Part shown: piece after piece, positions 35,277 through 44,076 of the stretch
How the letters are laid out: the number at the start of each line of letters is the position of its first letter
How positions within the stretch are numbered: position 1 is the stretch's first letter
Source of the DNA: Pseudomonas nunensis
GTDB lineage: Bacteria; Pseudomonadota; Gammaproteobacteria; Pseudomonadales; Pseudomonadaceae
Direction: 5' to 3'
DNA: 64,000 nucleotides
Assembly: GCF_024296925.1 (NCBI RefSeq)
Contig: NZ_CP101125.1
Location: forward strand, 560,501-624,500
Program-made: the position numbers and the translations under genes
The notes under the pieces: model-generated
Database searches by the model: none
What the model saw: the letters and a program-made list of their open reading frames with translations, nothing else
Told to the model about the DNA's origin: nothing

Positions 35277-35720
35277 ATGGTCAGCATCACCTCTGTCACG
35301 ATCAATCAAACCCTGTCGACGCCGACGAGCAAAACCTCGATCAGCGATGGCACTACTGAAGACACCACCTCCGCCACTGCCGCCACCACAGATTCCAGCG
35401 ATACCACCAAGGCATCTGGCGGTGCTGCGCCCGCTGGCGGCGGTAGCAGTTCAAGCAGCAGTTCTGAATCCGACACGGTGAAAGAATTGCGCAAGCAGAT
35501 CGCCGAGTTGCAAAAGCAATTGCAGGAGGAACAGCAGCAACTGCAAGCGGCCCAGGCCAAGCAGGAAAGCGCTGATGCGAAAGCTGCCTCTGTAGCGGCG
35601 GTTCAGTCGCAGATCTCGGCGACTTCGGGCTCGTTACAGACCGCCACGGCGGCGTTGTTGCAGGCGTTGCAGGATGAGGGTGGCAGCACGGCCGGGTCGG
35701 TGGTCAGTACGACGGCTTAA
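35277..35720 (+). CDS. Hypothetical Ser/Thr/Ala-rich protein with a coiled coil
   Basis: 147 residues. N-terminus MVSITSVTINQTLSTPTSKT, a low-complexity Ser/Thr/Gly stretch (about 25-60), a coiled coil KELRKQIAELQKQLQEEQQQ (about 68-95), and an Ala/Gln-rich helical tail. No signal peptide. AGGA lies about ten bases before this ATG. Composition resembles surface or secreted proteins, but no family is recognised. Confidence 0.65.
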   Translation: MVSITSVTINQTLSTPTSKTSISDGTTEDTTSATAATTDSSDTTKASGGAAPAGGGSSSSSSSESDTVKELRKQIAELQKQLQEEQQQLQAAQAKQESADAKAASVAAVQSQISATSGSLQTATAALLQALQDEGGSTAGSVVSTTA

Positions 35721-35733
35721 TCGGCTGAAGACA

Positions 35734-35770
35734 TAAAAAAACGCACGATCCGAAAATCGTGCGTTCTTTT
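35734..35770 (+). terminator. Rho-independent terminator after the Ser/Thr-rich gene
   Basis: ACGCACGAT/ATCGTGCGT hairpin followed by TCTTTT, with an A run on the other side. Confidence 0.85.
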
Positions 35771-35786
35771 AACCATCGCAAAACCA

Positions 35787-35875
35787 TGTGGGAGCGGGCT
35801 TGCTCGCGAAGACGGCAGTACAGTCAAAATTTGTATGACTGACACACCGCCTTCGCGAGCAAGCCCGCTCCCACA
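35787..35875. repeat. REPIN, TGTGGGAGC outward type
   Basis: Inverted REP arms, followed after 27 bases by another REPIN. Confidence 0.9.
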
Positions 35876-35902
35876 GGGATTGCGGTGATTATGTATCAAA
35901 CC

Positions 35903-35995
35903 TGTAGGAGCGAAGCTTGCTCGCGAAGGCGGTGGGTCAGCTTGCATCGATCTCGGATGTGCCGCCGTCTTCGTGAGCAAGCTTTGCTCCTACAG
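35903..35995. repeat. REPIN, outward type (GTAGGAGCGAAGC arms)
   Basis: Second of two tandem REPINs between convergent genes. Confidence 0.88.
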
Positions 35996-36026
35996 GGGTT
36001 GTGGTGTCCCACAGGGGTTGCGGGGA

Positions 36027-36332
36027 TCAGGTGTCTTGCTTGTTGCTCAGGACTTTGCCGGTGGCGGCATCGAAATCCACGTCCCATTCAACGCCTTGAG
36101 CGTCGCGCAGTTCGACTTCGTATTCGTAGCCGTTGAAGTGGTTGTCCAGATCGGTGTCGGTGATGGTCGCACCCGGATGCAGTTTCAGGGCAGCCTGGTT
36201 CAATTCTTCCAGAGGCTTGATCTTGCCGCTTTTGACCAGCTCAGGGATCTGGTCGACGCGTACATCGGCCTGGGCCATGCCAGCAGAGAGGGTCAGGGCA
36301 GCGGCGGTGAACAGGGCAGTCAGGGTTTTCAT
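36027..36332 (-). CDS. Periplasmic PepSY domain protein
   Basis: 101 residues. Signal peptide MKTLTALFTAAALTLSAGMA, then one PepSY domain: IPELVKSGKIKPLEELNQAA, ITDTDLDNHFNGYEYEVEL and VEWDVDFDAATGKVL. Such proteins act in the periplasm, often metal-responsive or protease-inhibitory; the exact role is unknown. Confidence 0.88.
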   Translation of the reverse strand: MKTLTALFTAAALTLSAGMAQADVRVDQIPELVKSGKIKPLEELNQAALKLHPGATITDTDLDNHFNGYEYEVELRDAQGVEWDVDFDAATGKVLSNKQDT

Positions 36333-36424
36333 AAGCTTCTTTCCTTGGGTGATCTGTTTAAGTGGGCTCAGGTTATCCAGCGCAACTTAATTCACCCTTA
36401 AATTCAGCGGTGACCGCTAAAAGC

Positions 36425-36517
36425 ATTCGCGAGCAAGCCCGCTCCCACCTGGATCGCCTGTGTACACAGATTCTGTGAACAACTGCGACCGAATGTGGGA
36501 GCGGGCTTGCTCGCGAA
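36425..36517. repeat. REPIN, inward (TTCGCGAGC-first) type
   Basis: TTCGCGAGCAAGCCCGCTCC first, complement last, around TGTACACAGATTCTGTG. Confidence 0.88.
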
Positions 36518-36549
36518 GAAGTCGACGCGGTGCCGCTATTGGCTACAGA

Positions 36550-37677
36550 TCAATAACCGTTGTTCTGCAGCAATTGCGCAACAGTACCCGCCGCCGGACG
36601 CTTGTAGAATTTCAGCAATTCGCTGGCGCGGTTGGTGAAGATGCCGTCAACGCCGGCGTCCATCACTTTCTGGTAATCCACGGCATCGTCGATGGTGTAG
36701 ACGTGCACCAGCATGCCCTGATCGTGGGTGTACTGGTTCATCCATGGCTTAACCAGGTCCGAGTAGCTCTGATCGCCGCCCTTGGTCAGCGCCGCCGAAG
36801 GACCGGTGCCGATTGCGCCCTGGGACTTGGCGTATTCGACCCATTGCTGGAATTCGGCTTTGTCTTTCGGCTCTTGCTTGGCGTAGTAAGTGGCTTTGTC
36901 CTTGTCGCCGGATTCGGCGAAGGTCACTTTGGATTTCGGCTCGATGCTGCCTTCACCAACCCACAGCAACAGGATCTTCGGTACTTTCGGCATTTCTTTT
37001 TGCAGCAGTTCGAGGCTGCTCTTCTCGAAGGTTTGCAGCACGACTTTGCCTTTACCCTGGCCGACCGCCAGTTCGCTCTTCGCCAGTTTCGAACCGGCCG
37101 GGCTCAGCCAGCCGCGATCCTGAAGTTTCTCCTTCAGGTCATGTTCGATGCCGGGGAATTGCTTCGGCTCTTTGGTTTCGATGTACAGGCCAGGCTTGTG
37201 CAGCGGATTGCTCTCGGCGATGTCGATGATTTCGTCGAGGGTCAGAATCTTCAAGCCAACGTAGGACGGACGCGCGCGATCCGGGTAAGCGGCGTTGAAC
37301 CAGCTACCGGCATCGAGGGTTTTCAGCTCGCCAATCGTGAACTGGTTGGCCGGGGCGTCTTTACGATCAGGGAACTTGGTGGCGACGTCGGTGGTGCGCT
37401 GCAGATTGTTGTCGTGCAGGGCGAACAGCACGCCATCCTTGCTACGCTGCAAGTCCATTTCCAGGTAATCGGCACCCAAGTCGCGAGCCAGTTTGTAGGA
37501 GGCGGCGGTGGATTCCGGGGCATCGAACGACGCGCCGCGATGGGCAATGACCGCTGGATGCGGGATGCCTAACGTGGTCGCCAGTGCGGTGGGGCTGGGC
37601 TGGCCGGCGGCCTGTGCCTGGCCGAGGCCGAGCAGCAGACTCAGCAGCAGGGCGCTCTTGGTGAAGGTAACAGGCAT
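36550..37677 (-). CDS. glpQ: Periplasmic glycerophosphodiester phosphodiesterase
   Basis: 375 residues. Signal peptide (SALLLSLLLGLGQAQAAG), then the GDPD barrel: IAHRGASFDAPESTAASYKL (catalytic His/Arg/Glu), ADYLEMDLQRSKDGVLFALH (about 89-108, second metal/His site) and a Trp-Val-rich core. Releases glycerol-3-phosphate from deacylated phospholipids. The size fits periplasmic GlpQ. The stop side abuts a REPIN. Confidence 0.92.
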   Translation of the reverse strand: MPVTFTKSALLLSLLLGLGQAQAAGQPSPTALATTLGIPHPAVIAHRGASFDAPESTAASYKLARDLGADYLEMDLQRSKDGVLFALHDNNLQRTTDVATKFPDRKDAPANQFTIGELKTLDAGSWFNAAYPDRARPSYVGLKILTLDEIIDIAESNPLHKPGLYIETKEPKQFPGIEHDLKEKLQDRGWLSPAGSKLAKSELAVGQGKGKVVLQTFEKSSLELLQKEMPKVPKILLLWVGEGSIEPKSKVTFAESGDKDKATYYAKQEPKDKAEFQQWVEYAKSQGAIGTGPSAALTKGGDQSYSDLVKPWMNQYTHDQGMLVHVYTIDDAVDYQKVMDAGVDGIFTNRASELLKFYKRPAAGTVAQLLQNNGY

Positions 37678-37912
37678 GGTCGAGGTCCTTTCGCAGAGGT
37701 TTTCAAAGACGTACCTTTTAACAACTGAGCGCTGCGAGCGCTATCGCGAGACCGACATAAACGTGTTTAAAGCGATTTTTTTCAGCGCTTTTGTGCGGTT
37801 CTTTGCAGTACTCTTGGCCCCGGCAGTTTCCCCGGCAGAGGGAAATCCCTTCGAAACCTTGCGTGTAAACCATCGATCACCGGTCCCTTTGCGACCTTTT
37901 GTGAGGTTTATC

Positions 37913-38239
37913 ATGCGCATCACTTCCCAGCTCATCTGCCAGGCCGCCGACCAACTCAAAGGCTTCGTTGGCCTCAATCGCAAGACCGGCCACTACATCG
38001 TGCGTTTCAGCGAAGATTCGTTCGGCATGGATGTGGCCGATGACGGCATCATTCCCACCAGCGAATTCGTCTGGGCACCGGGGTCGGATGAGGCGATGAC
38101 GCTCAAACGTGAGTTGATCCAGTTGTTGCTGGATCAGAATATTGATGACCGGATCAATGTGACCGAGCCGTTGCGGGTGTATATGAATCGGCGGGAAGTG
38201 CCGGAGATTTCGGCGGTTCGGAGTTTGGTTCAGGGTTGA
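37913..38239 (+). CDS. DUF2025 family protein
   Basis: 108 residues, soluble. MRITSQLICQAADQLKGFVG then RKTGHYIVRFSEDSFGMDVA match the Pseudomonas DUF2025 family of unknown function. The earlier frame from 37508 lies in glpQ on the other strand; the ATG at 37913 is the family start. Ribosome site GTGAGG lies upstream. Confidence 0.82.
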   Translation: MRITSQLICQAADQLKGFVGLNRKTGHYIVRFSEDSFGMDVADDGIIPTSEFVWAPGSDEAMTLKRELIQLLLDQNIDDRINVTEPLRVYMNRREVPEISAVRSLVQG

Positions 38240-38264
38240 GATTTACGGTGACTGTGCTGGCCTC

Positions 38265-38340
38265 TTCGCGAGCAAGCCCGCTCCCACATGGGATCTGCGG
38301 CGCAAGCAAATCCCCATGTGGGAGCGGGCTTGCTCGCGAA
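38265..38340. repeat. REPIN, inward (TTCGCGAGC-first) type
   Basis: Close-set arms TTCGCGAGCAAGCCCGCTCC and complement, loop of about 30 bases. Confidence 0.9.
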
Positions 38341-38365
38341 GGCGTCCTCAAGAGCACCCCGTCAT

Positions 38366-38689
38366 CTATCGTTTGAATTCATACGCCCGCTCAACCCGGC
38401 ACACCCGCGTATGGCAATGCGCATACCACGTCGCCCGCCCACGCTCACGAATCGCACTGTGCTCAGGATGATGCTTCCACGCCAGAATCGCCGCCTCACT
38501 GACCCAATACGACACGGTAATCCCCAACCCATCCTCACCCCGGGCCGACTCCACACCGAGAAAACCCGGTTGCTCGCGCGCCAGTTCCACCATGCGCCCG
38601 GCCGCCTCGGCGTAACCCTGATCACCGTCGGTGCGCAGGGAGGTGAAAATCACCGCGTAGTAGTGAGGTGACGGCGTGTTGGCCATCAT
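38366..38689 (-). CDS. Antibiotic biosynthesis monooxygenase (ABM) family protein
   Basis: 107 residues, dimeric alpha-beta barrel fold with the ABM pattern: YYAVIFTSLRTDG, MVELAREQPGFLGVESARGE and ITVSYWVSEAAILAWKHHPE. ATG at 38689 or 38686; GAGG lies upstream. It overlaps the end of the amidotransferase gene by four bases, so the two form a coupled unit. Role unknown, often detoxification of quinones or haem. Confidence 0.85.
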   Translation of the reverse strand: MMANTPSPHYYAVIFTSLRTDGDQGYAEAAGRMVELAREQPGFLGVESARGEDGLGITVSYWVSEAAILAWKHHPEHSAIRERGRATWYAHCHTRVCRVERAYEFKR

Positions 38690-39405
38690 GATTTTTGCCT
38701 CGCGCAGGCTTCGACCAATGCGCGAACCAGCGGCGGCAACAAGCCCTTGAGCGCAGCGCGTTCCGGTTGGAACAGGGTGGCGACGAAGAACGGATGGCCT
38801 TTGAGTTCCACCGCCCGCAAATCGCCATTCGAATCGTGACCAACGGCGCTGAGTTGCTGGTTCAGTAATTCCCGTTCGAACTCTGGATTCACACCGTAGC
38901 GGCAACGATAGCCTTCATGAATCTCGGACTTTTCATACGCCTTGGCGAGCAATGAACCTTCAACCAGATGAATGCTGTCGACGGCTTCCACCAGTGAACA
39001 TGTCAGCGGCGTGAGCAATGCCCGAGCAGCATCGGGGGATGTCTCGCCATGCTCGGCATCGGCCCAGCCCAGAACGTTGCGGGCATATTCCAGCACCGCA
39101 TGTTGAAAACCGCCGCAGGTGCCGAGGAAAGGTCGCTGTTGTTCGCGGGCAAAGCGGATCGCGCGTAATGCGCCATCGGTGTTGCGATACGGGCTGGCGG
39201 GCACGCACCAGAATCCGTCGAAGGTGTTGAATCGGGTCGCTGCGTTGATCTGGTCAGTGGCCAACCATTGGAATTGCACGTCCAGGCCCGAGTGCTCGGC
39301 GGCCATGCCGAGGGCGATGGGGATGGCTTGGTGAGCGGTGACTTGGGGGTCGTAGTCACCGATTAGGGCGATGCGGATTTCTGGTGTAGGAGAAACAGTG
39401 TCCAT
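38686..39405 (-). CDS. CTP synthase-C-terminal-like glutamine amidotransferase
   Basis: 239 residues, class I amidotransferase-like fold: IRIALIGDYDPQ at the start, WCVPASPYRNTDGALRAIRF, FLGTCGGFQHAVLEYARNVL (nucleophile Cys in LGTCGGFQ, about 95-102) and HPFFVATLFQPE with the downstream His/Glu. It resembles the CTP synthase glutaminase-related family without a synthetase domain. ATG at 39405 with GAAGGA upstream; coupled to the ABM gene. Confidence 0.8.
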   Translation of the reverse strand: MDTVSPTPEIRIALIGDYDPQVTAHQAIPIALGMAAEHSGLDVQFQWLATDQINAATRFNTFDGFWCVPASPYRNTDGALRAIRFAREQQRPFLGTCGGFQHAVLEYARNVLGWADAEHGETSPDAARALLTPLTCSLVEAVDSIHLVEGSLLAKAYEKSEIHEGYRCRYGVNPEFERELLNQQLSAVGHDSNGDLRAVELKGHPFFVATLFQPERAALKGLLPPLVRALVEACARQKS

Positions 39406-39450
39406 TTGGTTTTCCTTCAATGCAGCGTTTACGAAAGTGTCGACAACCCC

Positions 39451-39548
39451 TGTGGCGAGGGAGCTTGCTCCCGTTCGGCGGCAAAGCAGTCGTCGCTTTT
39501 AGATAGTGGCCGCTTCGCAGCCCAGCGGGAGCAAGCTCCCTCGCCACA
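39451..39548. repeat. Palindrome, TGTGGCGAGGGAGC type
   Basis: Arms TGTGGCGAGGGAGCTTGCTC and complement, ending in CCACA, which seeds the adjoining 9-bp array. Confidence 0.9.
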
Positions 39549-39588
39549 AAAGCCACAAAAGCCACAAAAGCCACAAAAGCCACAAAAG
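39544..39588. repeat. 9-bp tandem array, CCACAAAAG unit
   Basis: Five perfect units of CCACAAAAG, the first being the terminal bases of the palindrome. Confidence 0.92.
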
Positions 39589-39671
39589 CCCCAGGCACAC
39601 TTGCAGAGTTGTCCGTTTGTGGCAGCCACTATAGATTGGCGTTCACGCACTCAATATTGGCGTTAACCCAA

Positions 39672-40550
39672 TTGATCAATGCACCAACGCACTATCGGCT
39701 GGACTACCCGGACCTTGCGCTGATCCTGGCCTTGGTCCGTGGCGGCTCTCTGGCCCGGGCTTCTCAGCTGTTGAAAGTCGATGTGTCGACGGTGTTCCGG
39801 GCCGTGCGCCGACTGGAAGCCGCGCTAGGCCAGCAATTGTTTGAAAAGAGCCGTGCCGGTTACTTGCCGACAACCTTGGCGCAATCCCTGGCCGAACAGG
39901 CTGAGCGCGCCGAACAGGCGCTGGACGCGGCGCGCATCGGCGTGGAGCAGGGCGGTGAAGTCATCAGCGGAACGGTGCGCCTGACCTGCACCGATTCGGT
40001 CCTGCAGGGATTGCTGCTGCCGGCGCTGGCGCAGTTCATGCCGTCGTATCCGGCGCTGACCATCGAGCTCAGCACCTCCAACGACTTCGCCAACCTCAGC
40101 CGTCGGGATGCCGACATTGCCCTGCGCCTGACCCGCACGCCGCCCGAACATTTGGTCGGACGTTGCCTGGCGCAGGTTGCGTATCGGGTCTGCGGCAGTG
40201 CGGCTTATCTGAAAACCGTTGATGCGACGGATCTGGCTGCTCTGACCTGGATCGCCCCGGACGACTTCCTGCCCGATCACCCGACGATTGCCTGGCGCCG
40301 TCAGCATTGGCCCGGCGTGGTGCCGGGTTATCGCTGCAACAGCATGTTGTCGGTGACGGAGTTGGTGCGGGCGGGGCTGGGTGTCGCGGCGTTGCCGGAC
40401 TTTTTGATCGGCGATGGTTTGCAGGCGTTGACCGGGCCGTTGCAAGGTTGCGACACGGCCCTTTGGCTGCTGACCCGCCCGGACTGTCGCGCCTTGCGCT
40501 CGGTGGTGACGCTTTTCGATGAGTTGGGCCAGGCGCTGCGCTTGCCTTAA
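39672..40550 (+). CDS. LysR-type transcriptional regulator
   Basis: 292 residues from the TTG at 39672: HTH at about 10-65 (ALILALVRGGSLARASQLLK), then the effector domain with RLTCTDSVLQGLLLPALAQF. The first codon is uncertain: no ATG fits the frame, and an alternative TTG at 39609 would add 21 residues. Convergent with the DUF1003 gene; their stop codons share TTAA. Divergent from the amidotransferase/ABM pair across a palindrome and 9-bp array. Confidence 0.78.
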   Translation: MINAPTHYRLDYPDLALILALVRGGSLARASQLLKVDVSTVFRAVRRLEAALGQQLFEKSRAGYLPTTLAQSLAEQAERAEQALDAARIGVEQGGEVISGTVRLTCTDSVLQGLLLPALAQFMPSYPALTIELSTSNDFANLSRRDADIALRLTRTPPEHLVGRCLAQVAYRVCGSAAYLKTVDATDLAALTWIAPDDFLPDHPTIAWRRQHWPGVVPGYRCNSMLSVTELVRAGLGVAALPDFLIGDGLQALTGPLQGCDTALWLLTRPDCRALRSVVTLFDELGQALRLP

Positions 40551-41095
40551 ATCGGCGCCTTGGGCTCTTCCTTGCGTACAAATTGTTGATGCATTTCCGA
40601 GGTCAGGTTTTCGATGCGCTCGGTCAGGGCCTTGGTCATTTCGGTGAGGCGAGTGTTCTGTTCCAGCAGTTCGAGCAACTGCGCGGTGTTATGCGCGGCC
40701 TGGGCCTGGCGCTCACTGTTGGCGACGGCCAGGGCTTCGCGGTGCTGCGCGTCGGCGTCGGACTGAGCCTTATCCCGTGCGGCCTGGCGGGTCTGGGCCA
40801 GCAGGATCAACGGCGCGGCGTAGGCCGATTGCAGGCTGAACGCCAGGTTGAGCAGGATGAACGGGTAAAGGTCGAAGTGCGCCACGCCGAACAGGTTCAG
40901 GCAAACCCACAACACTACGATCAGGGTTTGCGCCCCGAGAAACGTCGGCGTGCCGAAGAACCGCGCAAACGCCTCGGCGCGCAGCGCGAACTTGTCATTG
41001 CCGAAGGTCGGCGCGAGGTGAGCGTGCGGGCGGTGGAAGCGCAGGTGATCGACTGGGGCGGCGGCAGGTTTGGTGTCGGACTTGGTTGAATTCAT
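40547..41095 (-). CDS. DUF1003 membrane protein
   Basis: 182 residues: FFGTPTFLGAQTLIVVLWVC and the second helix YPFILLNLAFSLQSAYAAPL form the two-helix DUF1003 core, followed by a coiled-coil tail (about 105-170). Family function unknown. ATG is the natural family start. Tail overlaps the LysR gene by four bases. Confidence 0.88.
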   Translation of the reverse strand: MNSTKSDTKPAAAPVDHLRFHRPHAHLAPTFGNDKFALRAEAFARFFGTPTFLGAQTLIVVLWVCLNLFGVAHFDLYPFILLNLAFSLQSAYAAPLILLAQTRQAARDKAQSDADAQHREALAVANSERQAQAAHNTAQLLELLEQNTRLTEMTKALTERIENLTSEMHQQFVRKEEPKAPI

Positions 41096-41184
41096 GGTGC
41101 GCTCGGCGAGGATTTGGGACTTGGCGTCACTATAGTCCTGCGCGGGCGTTCGTTAGCTGAATCGATGTTGAATGAGAGTCCGCC

Positions 41185-41276
41185 TTCGCGAGCAAGCCCG
41201 CTCCCACAAGGGATTTCCTGTTTACACAGATCTGTGTTCAACAGTGATCCCCTGTGGGAGCGGGCTTGCTCGCGAA
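41185..41276. repeat. REPIN, inward (TTCGCGAGC-first) type
   Basis: TTCGCGAGCAAGCCCGCTCC arms around CACAGATCTGTG-containing loop. Confidence 0.9.
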
Positions 41277-41327
41277 GGCGGCGACACGGTTATCTGCCTG
41301 GCAAAAAAACCAATCCCCCTCACAACC

Positions 41328-42647
41328 TCAACCAGGAGCCCGCTCATTAGCAAACATGCTCACCGCCTTCACCGCATTACTCGCTCCATCGCGAATCTGC
41401 AAAATCACCGTCCCCGCCTGATTCGCCAGCTCAACCCCCTCCGCCGCCCGATCTCGTGTGCCGTCCATGCTTTTTATCGCCTGCCGGGTCTCACTGAGAA
41501 TCAAGCCGATCATGGTTGAAATCTCCGCCGTGGAACCGCTGGTACGTGCGGCCAATAAGCGAACCTCATCCGCCACCACCGCAAACCCGCGCCCCTGTTC
41601 ACCAGCCCGGGCCGCTTCGATGGCTGCGTTTAGCGCCAACAAATTGGTCTGGTCAGCAATCGCCCGAATCGTATTGACGATGGCGGTGATCTGCTCGGAA
41701 CGCTCGCCGAGTTGGGCGATCAAGGTCGAAGACTCTTCGATATTGGCCGCGATTTCGCGCATCTCGCTGGCCGCCTGCTGGATCACCAGCGTGCCTTGCT
41801 CCGCGACTTTTCGGGTCTCCACCGAAATGTGATAAGCCTCGGTGGCGCTGCGGGCATCCTGGGCATGTTGCTCGACGCGGGCGGTGACATCCGAGGCGAA
41901 CTTCACCACTTTGCACAAACGACCACCGGCGTCGTACACCGGGTTGTAGTTGGCTTCGAGCCAGACCGTTTGCCCGCGTTTATCGACGCGCTCGAACTGC
42001 CCATTAAACAACTCGCCCTGATTGAGCCGGCGCCAGAAGTCCTGATACGCACCGCTGTTCGCCAGTTCCGGGGTGCAGAAGACTCGATGATGTTTGCCCT
42101 TGAGCTCGGCCAGGCTGTAACCCATGCGGCTCAGGAAATTCTGATTGGCCGTGATGATGCTGCCGTCCAGGTTGAACTCGATCACCGCCATGGCGCGGTC
42201 GACAGCCTGCAACTTGGCGTTGCATTCGCTTTCATGTTGCACCCGGGCCGTCACGTCCATGGCGTACTTCACCACTGCCACCACCTGACCCGAGGCATCC
42301 TTGACCGGGTTGTAACTGGCCTCCAGCCAGATCGGCTGCCCCTTGCTGTTGATCCGCTCGAAAGTGCCCGACTCGAACTGGCCGCTTTTCAGCCGCGACC
42401 ACAGTTGGGTGTACTGGCTGCTGCGGGCGAAATCTGGGGTGCAGAACTGGCGATGATGCTTGCCCAGCACTTGATCGCGTTCATAGCCCAGGGTCTTTAG
42501 AAAGTTGTCATTGGCGCGCAACACGACGCCGTCAAGATCGAACTCGATCACCGCCATGGAGCGATCAATCGCGTCCAAAAGGCCGGTTTGACTGGCAACA
42601 GTGTGCTGGAGTGCTTCAAGAGCGGATTTGTGGCGATTAAATAGCAT
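41328..42647 (-). CDS. BdlA-like soluble chemoreceptor (PAS-PAS-MCP), second copy
   Basis: 439 residues, exactly the length of the paralogue at 8214. No transmembrane segment. Two PAS domains (about 20-130 and 140-250) with [20 protein letters not shown] and [20 protein letters not shown], then an MCP tip [20 protein letters not shown]. The C-terminal helix matches P. aeruginosa BdlA. The ATG at 42647 is preferred; longer frames are shadows. Downstream and co-oriented with a diguanylate cyclase, which fits a dispersal/c-di-GMP role. Confidence 0.87.
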   Translation of the reverse strand: MLFNRHKSALEALQHTVASQTGLLDAIDRSMAVIEFDLDGVVLRANDNFLKTLGYERDQVLGKHHRQFCTPDFARSSQYTQLWSRLKSGQFESGTFERINSKGQPIWLEASYNPVKDASGQVVAVVKYAMDVTARVQHESECNAKLQAVDRAMAVIEFNLDGSIITANQNFLSRMGYSLAELKGKHHRVFCTPELANSGAYQDFWRRLNQGELFNGQFERVDKRGQTVWLEANYNPVYDAGGRLCKVVKFASDVTARVEQHAQDARSATEAYHISVETRKVAEQGTLVIQQAASEMREIAANIEESSTLIAQLGERSEQITAIVNTIRAIADQTNLLALNAAIEAARAGEQGRGFAVVADEVRLLAARTSGSTAEISTMIGLILSETRQAIKSMDGTRDRAAEGVELANQAGTVILQIRDGASNAVKAVSMFANERAPG

Positions 42648-42800
42648 GGTGGCAGCGCTCAACAAGAAGTGGGGAACAACCAAGGAGTCATCCCTATTCC
42701 TGCGCCTGCAGGCCGAAGACCAAGGTTGTCTTCGGCGTTGTCTGCTCAATGTCAGCGGTCCATGGCTGACAGATCAATACTTATACAAAACTTCATAAAC

Positions 42801-42836
42801 TTGTACAAGGAGTCGATTTTATGACTGCTTGTACAA
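42801..42836. promoter_or_regulatory. Paired TTGTACAA palindromes upstream of the second chemoreceptor
   Basis: TTGTACAA at 42801-42808 and 42829-42836, 28 bases apart, plus a related TTATACAA at 42781, between the cyclase stop and the chemoreceptor start. Looks like operator sites; the regulator is unknown. Confidence 0.35.
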
Positions 42837-42840
42837 CTTT

Positions 42841-43917
42841 TCAGGCGGACATGCGCTTGGTTGAGCCGCCGCTTGAAGAGCCCGACGCCACACTGATCTT
42901 GTTGCGCCCGGTGTTTTTTGCAGTGTAGAGGGCTTTATCGGCGTCGTTGAGCCAGGCAATCGCATCGGTAAACACGGTTTGGTAGGTGGCCAGGCCAATG
43001 CTCAGCTTGATTCGCAGCTCGGGCACATGCGGGTGGCGATACTCATTGAGCACTTCGCGCAAGCGTTCCATGACTTCCCAGGCTTGATGCAACGACAGGT
43101 TGGGCAGGATCACGCAAAACTCGTCGCCGCCATAACGGCCGGCCAGATCCAGTTCACTCAGGTTGCGCCGGAGTTCAAAGCTCATTTGACGCAGCACCGT
43201 ATCGCCGACGATATGCCCGTAGGTGTCGTTGATTGCCTTGAAGTGGTCGATGTCGATCAACGCAATCACCGACGCCACGTGGTTTTGCCGGCACTGCTGG
43301 AACTTGACGTGCAACAGGTCCTTCCACGCGCCGTGATTGAGCAGGCCGGTCAAACTGTCGGTACGGCTCAAGGCGCTCAGGGCGCGTTTGTGTTCGGAGA
43401 GTTTGAACGCCAGTCGATAACACACCATCCCCACCGCTAACGGGTAAATGGTCAGCGACGGTAGGCAGGCCCAGACCTGGATCGGCGTGGCCGTCGGCGT
43501 AAACGCCGGGCCGAACACTAGCCAGGCAATACCCACGCCGGATATCTGCGCCAGGGCGCCCTGCAGAAACAACCTCGGGCCACCCGCCGCGACATTGTTC
43601 ATCGTCATCATGGAAAGAATGGTGACGGTCACGATGGGGTTGAACTGAACGGCCGCAGCCCAGAAACCACCGCACAGCGAATCGCCGATGATGTTGCGAC
43701 GTTCAGCTTGATAGGGATATGGCGAGCGGGAAGCCACCTGATAGGCGAAATGCGGCCAGACGAATCCATTGAGCAGCATCAGGATCCAGACCCAGCCCGG
43801 CATGTTCAGCGGATACAGCGCAGCGGTCACACAGATACAGCCAATGCCCAGGCCGACGGTTCTGGGCATGTAGATGCGTCGGGCAAACGAAAGGCCCTTG
43901 CCGCGTTGGTTTTCCAT
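42841..43917 (-). CDS. MASE2-GGDEF diguanylate cyclase
   Basis: 358 residues: N-terminal MASE2 membrane sensor of about six helices (about 10-170), then a GGDEF domain with RTDSLTGLLNHGAWKDLLHV, DIDHFKAINDTYGHIVGDTV and the intact active site YGGDEFCVILP (about 273-283). Makes c-di-GMP. The ATG at 43917 (MENQRGKGLS, with CAGGGA upstream) is preferred over 43938. Resembles AdrA/DgcC-type enzymes. Followed by a BdlA-like receptor gene on the same strand. Confidence 0.9.
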   Translation of the reverse strand: MENQRGKGLSFARRIYMPRTVGLGIGCICVTAALYPLNMPGWVWILMLLNGFVWPHFAYQVASRSPYPYQAERRNIIGDSLCGGFWAAAVQFNPIVTVTILSMMTMNNVAAGGPRLFLQGALAQISGVGIAWLVFGPAFTPTATPIQVWACLPSLTIYPLAVGMVCYRLAFKLSEHKRALSALSRTDSLTGLLNHGAWKDLLHVKFQQCRQNHVASVIALIDIDHFKAINDTYGHIVGDTVLRQMSFELRRNLSELDLAGRYGGDEFCVILPNLSLHQAWEVMERLREVLNEYRHPHVPELRIKLSIGLATYQTVFTDAIAWLNDADKALYTAKNTGRNKISVASGSSSGGSTKRMSA

Positions 43918-44076
43918 AATTCCCTGCGCCAGTTTCATTCTGAAACACTTTGCCGTGTTTTATTCAGAGCTACCGTTCATCGGTAATGCGGCAGACATTG
44001 TCATTTATTCCAACAGGAATAATCAGTGTCCTTGGGAGCCATATTACGTAGGGCGCAGGCGTGGCAGAGACTCGAT

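Noticed and set aside
39541..39598. Period-9 array considered as a CRISPR
   Set aside because: Units are contiguous and 9 bases long with no spacers; no cas genes nearby.
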